From an uncultured Thalassotalea sp. (GTDB lineage: Bacteria; Pseudomonadota; Gammaproteobacteria; Enterobacterales; Alteromonadaceae), in NCBI GenBank assembly GCA_947502355.1, contig CANMZP010000027.1:1-59021 (forward strand): a stretch of 59,021 bases of DNA, written 5' to 3'. Shown here piece after piece: positions 1 through 9,034 of the stretch. The notes under the pieces are model-generated. The model was given only the letters and a program-made list of their open reading frames with translations. It was not told where the DNA came from and made no database searches. Position numbers and translations under genes: made by a program. Every line of letters starts with the position of its first letter. The stretch's first letter is position 1.

Positions 1-51
1 AAAGTTAGTTGACGTCTGATAGGTATGGGCTTTAGCGTTGATTCGTCCAAC

Positions 52-118
52 CGTAGTGTCGGTTTTAACCGACTTTGATTGATACATTTACCGTTAGCCA
101 GATAAATCAGGCACTACG
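52..118. repeat. Isolated paired-hairpin repeat unit (REP/BIME-like, family 1)
   Basis: This is a 67-bp unit bounded by CGTAGTG and its inverse CACTACG. Inside are two hairpins: the perfect palindrome GTCGGTTTTAACCGAC and the near-palindrome GCCAGATAAATCAGGC. Read inward from either end, each hairpin is preceded by GTAG, the tetranucleotide typical of REP elements mobilised by REP-associated tyrosine transposases. It is the same unit as in the array at 989-1715, so the toxin-antitoxin module between them is flanked by this family on both sides. Assignment to REP/BIME is inference from architecture. Confidence 0.75.
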
Positions 119-201
119 GGCATGGGTTGACTCTGGCGGTACGTGTATGGAAGTTGGCAATGGTTGTAACATTCGAAGTATCGTTTTTATTGACGAACAA
201 T

Positions 202-501
202 TTATATCCACTTAACGCCGTAAGTATTTATGTGTTCTATTAATTTGGTATTCGAAATCGAACTCATTAATAACAAATCAACCTCATAAGGAATGGAGGT
301 TTGTTCAATTGCTGCTTTGATATTGGCAATATCAGATATCGAAAGCGATTTACCGTCAACGACCAAGTCAATGTCCGAGTTATCTTTGAATGTTTGTATA
401 GCTCGAGATCCAAATAAAATTGCCGATTCAACATGCGGGTTTTGTTTTAATAACTTTATGAGCAACTGTTCAGTTTTTTGGCTCAAACCGTGAACTAACA
501 T
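202..501 (-). CDS. mntA: MNT-domain nucleotidyltransferase, antitoxin of HEPN/MNT module
   Basis: A 99-residue minimal nucleotidyltransferase. It contains the signature GSX10DXD exactly (G31, S32, D43, D45) and a third likely metal-binding acid at D75 in YEVDLLL. In characterised HepT/MntA pairs the MNT protein transfers AMP groups from ATP onto a tyrosine of the HEPN toxin and so neutralises it. The gene starts 1 nt after the stop codon of the upstream HEPN gene, which points to translational coupling and a single toxin-first transcript. The length matches other stand-alone MNT proteins. The family call is firm; activity as an antitoxin is inferred from pairing and motifs. Confidence 0.85.
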   Translation of the reverse strand: MLVHGLSQKTEQLLIKLLKQNPHVESAILFGSRAIQTFKDNSDIDLVVDGKSLSISDIANIKAAIEQTSIPYEVDLLLMSSISNTKLIEHINTYGVKWI

Positions 502-502
502 A

Positions 503-916
503 CTAACCTTCTCTTTTATTTAGCAAGAATTCAACAGTTTGCGTGATTGCCCCTTGGAAGTCTTGCTTTATCAATCTTTTCGCTTCTTGGGCTAGAGAAT
601 CATTATAAGTATGAGTTAATAAATTTCGCTTGTTAAGCATGTCCAATAAGGTTTCACATACTTGAGCATTTACATATTCTGCCGTTAAGGATTTGCGTAT
701 AGTGCTTCTTGGTGAAGCAACATCGGTATAGCCTTCATATTCAAGAAGATCTTTTAACGTTTTCCATAGTAACTCGAACGTAAATTCAAAGGTTTGAATT
801 AATCCGGCAAGTTCTAGTTCATTATACTCGGGTTGAACACAAGCATTTACAAACCTAGTATGAGCTTTTTCCAAGTTTTCCAGTCTTTGTAGCCATCTTA
901 TTGAATTGCTTGTCAT
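503..916 (-). CDS. hepT: HEPN-domain protein (HI0074-like), toxin of HEPN/MNT module
   Basis: An all-helical protein of about 137 residues, of the type often named nucleotidyltransferase substrate-binding protein. Near its C-terminal third it has RNLLTHTY, an exact RX4HXY motif (R97, H102, Y104): the RNase active-site motif of HEPN toxins plus the tyrosine that the MNT partner AMPylates. The frame opens with GTG at 937, but ATG at 916 gives an N-terminus (TSNSIRWLQRLENLEKA) that better resembles the family, so it is preferred. It lies 1 nt upstream of the MNT gene on the same strand. The expected role is an RNA-cleaving growth inhibitor held off by AMPylation. Confidence 0.82.
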   Translation of the reverse strand: MTSNSIRWLQRLENLEKAHTRFVNACVQPEYNELELAGLIQTFEFTFELLWKTLKDLLEYEGYTDVASPRSTIRKSLTAEYVNAQVCETLLDMLNKRNLLTHTYNDSLAQEAKRLIKQDFQGAITQTVEFLLNKREG

Positions 917-988
917 AGTTGTATCTTTAAAAATCACAGATTGATTTTAAGTCTATCTAATTTATGATTTTTTATCTACTAGGGTTGA

Positions 989-1763
989 GCCAGATAAATC
1001 AGGCACTACGGGGTTTGGATAAGTCAGGCATTATGAGGTTGGAATTCGCGCGCCCTGCCGTAGTGTCGGTTTTAACCGACTTTGATTGAAATATTTACCG
1101 ATTGCCAGATAAATCAGGCACTACGAGGTGGGGATTCGCGCGCCCTGCAGTAGTGTCGGTTTTAACCGACTTTAGATTGAAACATTTACCGATAGCCAGA
1201 TAAATCAGGCACTACGAGGTTTGGATAAATCAGGCACTACGAGGTTGGGATTCGCGCGCGCAGCCGTAGTGTCGGTTTTAACCGACTTTGATTGAAACAT
1301 TTACCGATTGCCAGATAAATCAGGCACTACGAGGTGGATTCGTTCAAGCAGCCGTAGTGTCGGTTTTAACCGACTTTGATTGAAACATTTACCGTTAGCC
1401 AGATAAATCAGGCACTACGAGGCTGGATTTCGCGCGCCCTGCCGTAATGTCGGTTTTAACCGACTTTGATTGAAACATTTACCGATAAGCCAGATAAATC
1501 AGGCACTACGGGGTTTGGATAAGTCAGGCATTATGAGTTTGGAATTCGCGCGCCCTGCCGTAGTGTCGGTTTTAACCGACTTTGATTGAAACATTTACGG
1601 TTAGCCAGATAAATCAGGCACTACGAGGTTGGAATTCGCGCGCGCAGCCGTAGTGTCGGTTTTAACCGACTTTGATTGAAACATTTACCGATTGCCAGAT
1701 AAATCAGGCACTACGAGGTTGGGATGAGTCAGGTACAATGGGAGTGGGATGTGTCAGGCACGA
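989..1763. repeat. Array of seven paired-hairpin units (REP/BIME-like, family 1)
   Basis: Seven units of 67-68 bp lie at 1059-1125, 1149-1216, 1265-1331, 1353-1419, 1443-1510, 1559-1625 and 1649-1715. A half unit at 989-1010 and decayed ends to about 1763 flank them. Each unit runs CGTAGTG, palindrome GTCGGTTTTAACCGAC, a spacer of about 23 bp, near-palindrome GCCAGATAAATCAGGC, CACTACG. Spacing follows 90, 116, 88, 90, 116, 90 bp, a higher-order period near 295 bp caused by partial extra right ends in the longer gaps. The linkers repeat a sequence rich in CGCGCG. This fills the whole 938-1773 gap and no gene is visible in it. It lies just past the 3' end of the DUF11 operon and upstream of the HEPN gene. 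Confidence 0.85.
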
Positions 1764-1773
1764 CGGGTGTGGG

Positions 1774-4700
1774 TTATTCAAAGAGTGATTTGAAGCTTTC
1801 TTGGTCGGCTTTTATTCTAAAGCGTAAGAAGAAGCCTTTGGCTTTGTATTCACTGGCGGTGAAATCATCATCGTCAAAACCGTCGACGTTGTAACCTAAA
1901 CTTACCCATACGTTTTTTTCTGGGCTGTAGCCGACTGAGGCACCGTAGCTGTAGTCGATGATGTCCGCTTCCCATGAGTGCATCATGCTACCGTGTAGGC
2001 CAATATCCCAATATGGGTTTAGGTTATGGCGAATTTCTGTGCCGAATAGGTCGGTGAAGCCGTCGTAATCATCTTGCTCGAAGGTTTCTAATACATATTT
2101 AAAGCTGTATTGCAGGGCTATTTGCGTATTGTTGTCCCAAAGGTAGTTGGCGTTGGTATTATTAATATAACGACGAGAGCGCATACTGCTTTGCTCTGTT
2201 TGGTCGTCGTCGTATTTAAATTCAAGTTTATCTAAAATAATCCAACGGCTGTCTATTGGGCGATACGCAAACCCTAAGCTGATTAAAGCTTGTACTGAAC
2301 TGTCGTCGTTTAAATTGGACTCGGTGTTAAACACTTCGGCTTTTCCGGCTAAAACAATACCATCTTCTAAGTCATGGACAGCCGAGCTCATAAGGTTCCA
2401 TTTATCATCGCTGTCGCTGGTACGATACTCTACTAAGCTGTCCCAGCCCCAAGCATCTAAGTTATAGTTTGCCCCCATTGATACGGCAGTAAAGTCTTCG
2501 GTATCTACATTACTTTCATTAAAGTCGTCGTTAAAGTCATCATTACCTTCTGGTATTGCTTGCTCTGTTGTGTCGTCATCGCGAAGCAGCTGGGCGCGGT
2601 CAATACCAAAGTTAACATCCCAGCTTGGGCTAAGCTCTACGGTTTGGAATAACCCGTAGTTGGCAAATAATCGATCGGCGTTTTCAGTTTGATCTTGTTG
2701 CAAGCTTGTGCCAATGTTCATCCCCGTCCAAGGTCTTGCCGTAACACCAACTAACGTTGATTGTTCATGCCCTTCGTCACCCATGGCATATTCTTGGTCA
2801 GCAGTTAATGTAATACTGCTTGTGATGTCGTAGTCTGCACCAACGCGAACCCGAGTTGGGTATTGTTCGTTGTCGTTTTCTGAAATCGACTTTTCAAAAT
2901 CGGTATATACCGTTAAGTCATTGTCTAAAAAGCTTTTGCGGGCACCTAAAATAACTTGGTCCGACTTTTCAGTGCTTTGTTTTTCGTTACCACCGCTTTC
3001 TTTAGCCGTTCGACCACCAAGATAATAGCTGTCGCCGTGGTTATCGTATTCAACCCTTGATTCGATTAAGTCCCGCTTGCGACTGGTGGTTAAATCTTTT
3101 TGTTGTGAGACTTCCATCTCAACATCCCAGTTTTCGTCAAACTTATAACGCGCTTCACTGCCCATTTTACGCGTGGACTCTTCACTTTCACTTTGTTGGC
3201 CTAACCCAAAACCGGCTTTTTGTTCACGAACGTATACGCGGCCATCTAAATGCTCACCTTGATGTTCTACCTCTACTAAATAGGCATCACCGTCATTTTC
3301 ATTACCTTCAAACTCAGCTTCGGTTGAAGCCACTTCGGCGGTAATTCGAACGTCATCGGTTACGTTGTATTTTAAGTCGACACCCGTTAACTGGCCACTT
3401 CGGCCAGTATCACCTTCGTTTACGTGGGTAATGCCAATTTCACCGGCATCGCTACCATTAAATAGGCTTGGCAACACTAAACCGACACGGCCACCGGCAA
3501 CCACATCTTCTGAGGCGATATCACTTTCGGTTTCATATTCGGCGACAATGTACATTGGGTTGTTGTCACGGTCGCGACTTAAAATTGGGCGTTTAAAGAA
3601 AATAGAGCCATCAACGTAGTCAATGGAGTAATCAACAAAGCGAGTTAGCTGCTGCGAATTGATAATTTCGCCAGAGTCAAAACGATCCCGTGTTTCTAAG
3701 GTAATGGTTTCGGAGTTCGTTACAATATCTTGGTTTGATAAGTAGTAAATCCCTGAAATCCCCTGCCCTTGTATATCATCGCGCACATACGCTTGGGTTG
3801 TTTCGGCGGCAAACATATTCACATTATATTGCTCACCATTATACTCAGCTTTTACACCGGTAAGGCTGCGACTGTAATTGGTTAACTCGCCTTCGGTTAA
3901 GCCCGTGCTAAAGTCGCCAAACAATGCATAGTACTGATCTTTTTCAATACGCAAATACAGTTTTTTACGGCTCGATGCATCGTGCTCTTGTGTTGATGCA
4001 TCACCATATAAAGTGTAATAAGCACCTGGGGTAATGGTTTGATTTAACACTTCGTCTTTTTCACGCTTGGTTGTGTCGTATGCCATGGTTAATAACCAAT
4101 CGCCCTTAACCTTACCTTTCGCGTAAAATTTCACTTCACCATCTTGATATAAATCGTCTTCAATATCGTTAGCGTCTAACGACTCTGCGTTGCCCGATAA
4201 ATTGTTATAGCCTAGGGTCCCTTGCGCAAAGCCCACTAAAATCCATTCTCTTAAATGCGGTTTTACGTAAAACTTAATTTTTTCAGACACGTTTTCATCG
4301 TAAATGATCTCAGCGCTGTACATACCGGCCTGAGCAACAGGGTCAAAGAGTACGGAGCCATCAGAAAACATGGTAATTTGGTTAGACTGCTGCTCAAGAT
4401 TTTTACGATCATATTCGCTCTCGTAAGGGCGTAATTGTGTATCTTTAATATCTAACTTAACTTGTGCGGGAATATGAGAGCCATTGTTGTCTAGCAAACC
4501 TAATTGGATTTTTAACGGCGTTTTACCATCGGCAATATTACCCTCGGCTTCAATTAAGCGAATTTTTTGGACTTCACCAGTACGTTGTACAGTAATGGTT
4601 TGCTCAAAACGTGCATTACCAAATGGGCCAATACCTTGCAGGCTAACGGTATGCTCGCCTTGATCGCCAATCTCAACCCCAATGTAGTTATATAAGGTTA

Positions 4701-7700
4701 ACCCTGTATCGCTATTTACTGACTTAAATGCTTGACGGTCTTCACTGACTTGTTTGCCATCAACCAAAAGAACGGGCTTTAAGCGCGAGTCGAGTTTAAA
4801 ACGCATTTGCGTGGTAGAGCGCGATAAGTACTGACCATCAACTAACGATAAAATGCCAACGTCTTTACTGCTTTCTTCGCTTACTGTGGCTTGCCTTTGT
4901 TGACTAATTTGCGCCAGACCAACCACTGTATTTTGGTTTTCATGCTCAACGTGTTTGATTTTTTGAGCACCTTTGAATGAGTCGCTACTTGTTGTTTCCA
5001 CCTTAATTTTAGCTTGCAATAAGCTTGCTAAGCTCACTTCATTAGCCTGGCTCGATACCATTCTAGGTAGCGATATATCAGCTTGTGCTGCATTATTCGA
5101 TTGTTGTGGGTAACTTACATACGCAACTGAATGACCACGGTAATCAATCGCGCTATCAAGCGCGCTGATTGGTACAAGGTTAAATTTAACAAGTTGGTGC
5201 TTATCATTAGTTAACAGCAGCGTTTTAACGGATTGATTGACATCGGTAGCCGTAATAAATTGCGCGACTTGATCATTTATTTCAATGCTATTGTCGAGTA
5301 TTTGCCAGCCCGATGGTGGTTGATAATTTAATTGATAACTTAACTGGTCATTTGGTGTTTGGTTACGACGACTTGCAACATCAAGTTGTACCTTTAATTT
5401 AACCTGTAATGCTTGGGGTGCATTCAGGTTATGGTCGACCGTGTGAATAATGGCTTCTATACGACGGTTTGTGCTATGAGCTTGTGCGGTATCGCTTAAA
5501 TCAAGTAAAAGTGACTCGCCATACCCTTTACTTTGTAGGCGGCTTGCATCAATAGCATATTTTTCAATTAATAACTGCTTTATGGCATCCGCTCGCAAGT
5601 AAGATAAACGGAAGTTGTACTTATCATTACCTAAACTTGAGGTGTGACCTGCAATCGTTGCGGTACTATTTGGGTGTTGTTGTAGGTAGGTAGCCAAGGT
5701 TTCAATTTCGGCAACATATTGTGGTTTAACCTCAGCGCTATCATGGTCAAACTGAACGTGCAATTGCACACTTCGCTTTGCTCGAGCACTAATTGATTGT
5801 TTTAATTTAATTTGACCAATTGCAGTTTGCTTCTGTTTTAAGTGGAAGTCGGTGCGCCATAAGGTACCACCTTGCACGTCAACAAATTCAGAAAATGGCG
5901 TACCTGCACGGCGACTCGATTTATGACACTCAACCACCTCAAGATGCTCAGGTAAACTTTCTAAATCTAGTTGTACTACATGCGTCCCTGGGGTTACCCC
6001 TTCAATATGCCACTGGCCATCGCTGTCGGTATTTACAAATGTACCGTCTTCCATGTAGATGCGAACACCTTCAACACCTTGACTTTGTGGCTCTTGGCTA
6101 TGTTGGTTATTGCTCTGTTGGTCATTGCTTTGTTGGTCATTGCTCTGTAAATCATCAGATTCTTGGGCGGTGGTGCTAGTTAACTGAGGCGCATCAACTT
6201 TACAGTCGTCCCATATAACACGCCCCATTAAAATCGACTTCGAACGGAATAAATCTTCAACTATGGTAATGTGCGCTTGCGCGATTAAGCCTTCACTTTG
6301 TTGTGATTGCAGTTCGGCAACGTTCGTTGAGCGGCCTAATGGTGTAGCTGCGGTTACTTGCGTTACGTATTTAATGCTTATTTGGCTTTCGGCATCAATT
6401 TTAGCCAATGGAATGTGCAATACGCGGCCATCTTCACTTATTTGAGTGCCCGTAAATGCCACATCATTAATGTATACGCTGTCGGTAATTAACCTAAAAC
6501 CTACCGGTAAGGTATCAATAATTAGGTCTGTTTCGGTTGGTGACAATACCGATGGGTTGGCTACGTCAATGGTAAACTGAACAAAATCGCCAGCAGAGGC
6601 ACTGCCTTTATTGGCGCGCTTGGTAATAAAGGCTTGTGTTGGAATAGGGTCGAGGGGAATATCAATGTGCGCATTTGGCAATAATGTTACGGCAAAAACA
6701 TCTAAACGGGAGCCGTTTACAATACTCAATTCATTGCCATTTGCTAACTGTTTTAACTGTTCATCCGTTTTTACCGAGGCTCTGTCGTAATAACCTTCAG
6801 GAATGGTTAACTGATAACGGTATTCACCTTCGGCAACGTTAGGGAAAAAATAGCCGCCATCCGGCATAGCAAATTCACGCCCTTGTGCATCAACAATAAC
6901 ACTACCCGTTGTTATGGTAGATGGAAATTGCGTTATTGAATCGGTTGAATACACGGTTGCAGGTTCATTGGTTAGGTTATCTATAATGGTAACTTCAACC
7001 CCATTAATTCCTAATCCGGTTTCAGAATTGAACACAATCCCGTGTGGATCAATGGTCGCTTTGGCGGTAGCGATATCGTTTGCATCAAAACGGTCAATGT
7101 AAGTGGCGGTTAAAAAGGTATCGGGTGCTACTGAAAGCACACCGTTTACGGTATTTTCGTTATTATGCGCGCTTATTAAATAGCCAACAAACTGGCCACT
7201 ATCGGGGAAGATTTCGGTTAATAAAATCGTTTCGCTATCGTTACTACTTTGCGATTGTACCTCGACAACAACGGTTTCACGCTTGGTTGGGTTTCGGTTT
7301 TGATCTAAATCGGTTAATAATACAAAAAGTGGGTCGCCGGTGGCGAACGAGTCAGTTTCAACTAGGCTGATGTCGTTCGGGAATAATACTTCTCGCGCGG
7401 CTTGAGCTAATAATGGAATGTCTATTTGCTCATTACCATCTAAAAAGCCATTTTCAGCGCCGCCCTCTTCGGCAAATTTCATGGCTTCTACGCTAAATAA
7501 TTGCGCGGTTTCATCTTCACTAAACTGATAAAACTGCACAGTTGCAGGTGTTTTGTTTAATTCTGGAAAGACTATTTTAATGGTTGCTTGTGCCGTGGCG
7601 GTTACTATTTCTCCTGATTCATTAAATGTTAATGTCGCTTGGGTGGTTGCTTGCTCACCATTTAAGGCTAATTGGCTTTCTGCCGCACTAACAGAAGCGG

Positions 7701-7755
7701 TAATGCTTAAAAGTAAGCTAACCAATAAAAGAGTTAGGCTGTTTACTAGGCGCAT
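1774..7755 (-). CDS. Giant DUF11/OmpA-domain outer-membrane protein with C-terminal barrel
   Basis: About 1,993 residues from ATG 7755, chosen because AGGTG lies just upstream and the product begins with a clean signal peptide (MRLVNSLTLLLVSLLLSITA, then SVSA|AES). The frame is open to GTG 7833, which would add 26 residues. Domains in order: N-terminal beta-rich region; DUF11-like domain at about 375-500; SdrD_B-like carboxypeptidase-regulatory fold near 560-600; a Gln/Ser/Asn-rich linker just before it; OmpA-type peptidoglycan-binding domain at about 660-775 (FDHDSAEV, then GHTSS and NRRIEAI); then, from about 1165, a long region rich in alternating aromatic and polar strands typical of an outer-membrane barrel, with motifs such as LYGDAS and YALFGDFSTGL. 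It is the last gene of a five-gene operon. Inference: it anchors the four upstream secreted DUF11-like proteins to the outer membrane and peptidoglycan. The barrel type is not identified. Confidence 0.75.
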   Translation of the reverse strand: MRLVNSLTLLLVSLLLSITASVSAAESQLALNGEQATTQATLTFNESGEIVTATAQATIKIVFPELNKTPATVQFYQFSEDETAQLFSVEAMKFAEEGGAENGFLDGNEQIDIPLLAQAAREVLFPNDISLVETDSFATGDPLFVLLTDLDQNRNPTKRETVVVEVQSQSSNDSETILLTEIFPDSGQFVGYLISAHNNENTVNGVLSVAPDTFLTATYIDRFDANDIATAKATIDPHGIVFNSETGLGINGVEVTIIDNLTNEPATVYSTDSITQFPSTITTGSVIVDAQGREFAMPDGGYFFPNVAEGEYRYQLTIPEGYYDRASVKTDEQLKQLANGNELSIVNGSRLDVFAVTLLPNAHIDIPLDPIPTQAFITKRANKGSASAGDFVQFTIDVANPSVLSPTETDLIIDTLPVGFRLITDSVYINDVAFTGTQISEDGRVLHIPLAKIDAESQISIKYVTQVTAATPLGRSTNVAELQSQQSEGLIAQAHITIVEDLFRSKSILMGRVIWDDCKVDAPQLTSTTAQESDDLQSNDQQSNDQQSNNQHSQEPQSQGVEGVRIYMEDGTFVNTDSDGQWHIEGVTPGTHVVQLDLESLPEHLEVVECHKSSRRAGTPFSEFVDVQGGTLWRTDFHLKQKQTAIGQIKLKQSISARAKRSVQLHVQFDHDSAEVKPQYVAEIETLATYLQQHPNSTATIAGHTSSLGNDKYNFRLSYLRADAIKQLLIEKYAIDASRLQSKGYGESLLLDLSDTAQAHSTNRRIEAIIHTVDHNLNAPQALQVKLKVQLDVASRRNQTPNDQLSYQLNYQPPSGWQILDNSIEINDQVAQFITATDVNQSVKTLLLTNDKHQLVKFNLVPISALDSAIDYRGHSVAYVSYPQQSNNAAQADISLPRMVSSQANEVSLASLLQAKIKVETTSSDSFKGAQKIKHVEHENQNTVVGLAQISQQRQATVSEESSKDVGILSLVDGQYLSRSTTQMRFKLDSRLKPVLLVDGKQVSEDRQAFKSVNSDTGLTLYNYIGVEIGDQGEHTVSLQGIGPFGNARFEQTITVQRTGEVQKIRLIEAEGNIADGKTPLKIQLGLLDNNGSHIPAQVKLDIKDTQLRPYESEYDRKNLEQQSNQITMFSDGSVLFDPVAQAGMYSAEIIYDENVSEKIKFYVKPHLREWILVGFAQGTLGYNNLSGNAESLDANDIEDDLYQDGEVKFYAKGKVKGDWLLTMAYDTTKREKDEVLNQTITPGAYYTLYGDASTQEHDASSRKKLYLRIEKDQYYALFGDFSTGLTEGELTNYSRSLTGVKAEYNGEQYNVNMFAAETTQAYVRDDIQGQGISGIYYLSNQDIVTNSETITLETRDRFDSGEIINSQQLTRFVDYSIDYVDGSIFFKRPILSRDRDNNPMYIVAEYETESDIASEDVVAGGRVGLVLPSLFNGSDAGEIGITHVNEGDTGRSGQLTGVDLKYNVTDDVRITAEVASTEAEFEGNENDGDAYLVEVEHQGEHLDGRVYVREQKAGFGLGQQSESEESTRKMGSEARYKFDENWDVEMEVSQQKDLTTSRKRDLIESRVEYDNHGDSYYLGGRTAKESGGNEKQSTEKSDQVILGARKSFLDNDLTVYTDFEKSISENDNEQYPTRVRVGADYDITSSITLTADQEYAMGDEGHEQSTLVGVTARPWTGMNIGTSLQQDQTENADRLFANYGLFQTVELSPSWDVNFGIDRAQLLRDDDTTEQAIPEGNDDFNDDFNESNVDTEDFTAVSMGANYNLDAWGWDSLVEYRTSDSDDKWNLMSSAVHDLEDGIVLAGKAEVFNTESNLNDDSSVQALISLGFAYRPIDSRWIILDKLEFKYDDDQTEQSSMRSRRYINNTNANYLWDNNTQIALQYSFKYVLETFEQDDYDGFTDLFGTEIRHNLNPYWDIGLHGSMMHSWEADIIDYSYGASVGYSPEKNVWVSLGYNVDGFDDDDFTASEYKAKGFFLRFRIKADQESFKSLFE

Positions 7756-7848
7756 AAAAGCACCTAAAACAAGATGCGACACCTTGTTATAGGTTGTTTT
7801 TATTACGCTAAGTAAAACAGCTAACATCGTCACTGGTATTTACTCAGC

Positions 7849-8991
7849 TTAGTTTATGGTTACTTGGTAAGTAATAACGGCAGACTCACCGGCTAACACG
7901 TCACCAGGGGTTAGCGCATTAATACTTTGTATTGTCATACCCGCATCAGACCAAGGTGCACTTCCATTATAAACAACGCCATTAAGGGTAATCGTACCGT
8001 CAATAAACGTTGTAAAGTTTGGAATAACATCTTCGACAACGGCACCTGTCACTATCGCAGAAGATTCATTAATTACCGTTAAACGGTAGGTTAAGTCTTT
8101 GCCTGGCTCAGATTCTAAGTAAACAACATAGCTGCTGTCTGGTGAGCTTGAGTCTTTAACTTCTTTAATGAACTTAAGGGTTGATGGCACTTCAACGGTA
8201 ATAACAATTTCGTTGTTGTCACTGTCTGCTGTTTTCGTTTTAGCTGCGCTGTCGCTGTCGGATGTAATTGAAAAATTAATTACATGCTCAGGATTAACGG
8301 CGCCACCATTTACCGTACCGGTAGTAATGGTCACTACAACGTTTTTTACTTCACCAACTTGCACACCAGCAGGTACACCCGTTAAATCAGAACCAGTAAC
8401 GGTTACTAAAGTAATAAGTGCAGGTGTTTCGGGTAAAGTATCGCCATTGGCATTGGTTGTTGCGACCACACCGTTGGTACGAGATACAACACGATACGTA
8501 CCTGGGTAGCTACCACTGCCATCAGATAAACGAACAATGTCGTTATCGTCAAACATATCCATAGTACCCGCCGGTATTTTCAATACGTTAGTCGCATCCA
8601 TTGGCGCACTGGTAATACTGGCACCAAGTTCAACACTCGTACCGTCGGCAAAGCTAATAGTAGGTGTATCAACACCCGAATTATCAATGCTGTCGGTTGC
8701 TAACGTATAGTCGTCTTTACCATTGGCATTTGACTCAAACGTATAAGTAAACTGTACGTTTTGGCCCGCTTCAATCGTAGCTGTACTCGTATCAACCTTA
8801 ATGGTTGTTGGCGCGGCAACTAACTTAACTATAACGGTTGCACCAGCATATGCTGAGCCGCCGTTATAGGTTAATTTAGCACTTGAGTGGATCGTTGCCT
8901 CTGCACCTGTACCTGCATGGGTTAAGCTCATACCCGCAATTAACATTGCAGGTATAGCCAAGGCTTTTGTTACGTATTTAACTAATCTCAT
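7849..8991 (-). CDS. Secreted DUF11-domain protein (paralogue of next gene upstream)
   Basis: A 380-residue exported protein with a signal peptide (MRLVKYVTKALAIPAMLIAG, then MSLTHAG). The mature N-terminus has a motif ATIHSSAKLTYNGG...VIVKLVAAP that matches the one in the 432-residue neighbour (ATIFNEVTVSYN...VLVKLIESP), so the two are paralogues. The middle is Asp/Thr/Ser-rich beta sequence. The last 110 or so residues form a DUF11-like domain (TYRLTVINESSAIVTGAVVEDVIP) that stops exactly at its final strand, TYQVTIN. It is the fourth gene of the operon, 43 bp after the paralogue and 93 bp before the barrel protein. The function is unknown; a surface or periplasmic structural component is likely. 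Confidence 0.72.
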   Translation of the reverse strand: MRLVKYVTKALAIPAMLIAGMSLTHAGTGAEATIHSSAKLTYNGGSAYAGATVIVKLVAAPTTIKVDTSTATIEAGQNVQFTYTFESNANGKDDYTLATDSIDNSGVDTPTISFADGTSVELGASITSAPMDATNVLKIPAGTMDMFDDNDIVRLSDGSGSYPGTYRVVSRTNGVVATTNANGDTLPETPALITLVTVTGSDLTGVPAGVQVGEVKNVVVTITTGTVNGGAVNPEHVINFSITSDSDSAAKTKTADSDNNEIVITVEVPSTLKFIKEVKDSSSPDSSYVVYLESEPGKDLTYRLTVINESSAIVTGAVVEDVIPNFTTFIDGTITLNGVVYNGSAPWSDAGMTIQSINALTPGDVLAGESAVITYQVTIN

Positions 8992-9034
8992 ATCTATTCC
9001 TTTTTATTGTTATTCAAACCAAGAATAGATTGGG

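Noticed and set aside
989-1763. CRISPR array
   Set aside because: The units are long (67 bp), contain two hairpins each, and the linkers are themselves repeated rather than unique spacers. No cas gene is present.
3057-3619. Plus-strand open frames inside the giant DUF11/OmpA gene and similar frames in other long genes
   Set aside because: They are antisense to genes with clear domains, lack ribosome-binding sites and have translations unlike real proteins.
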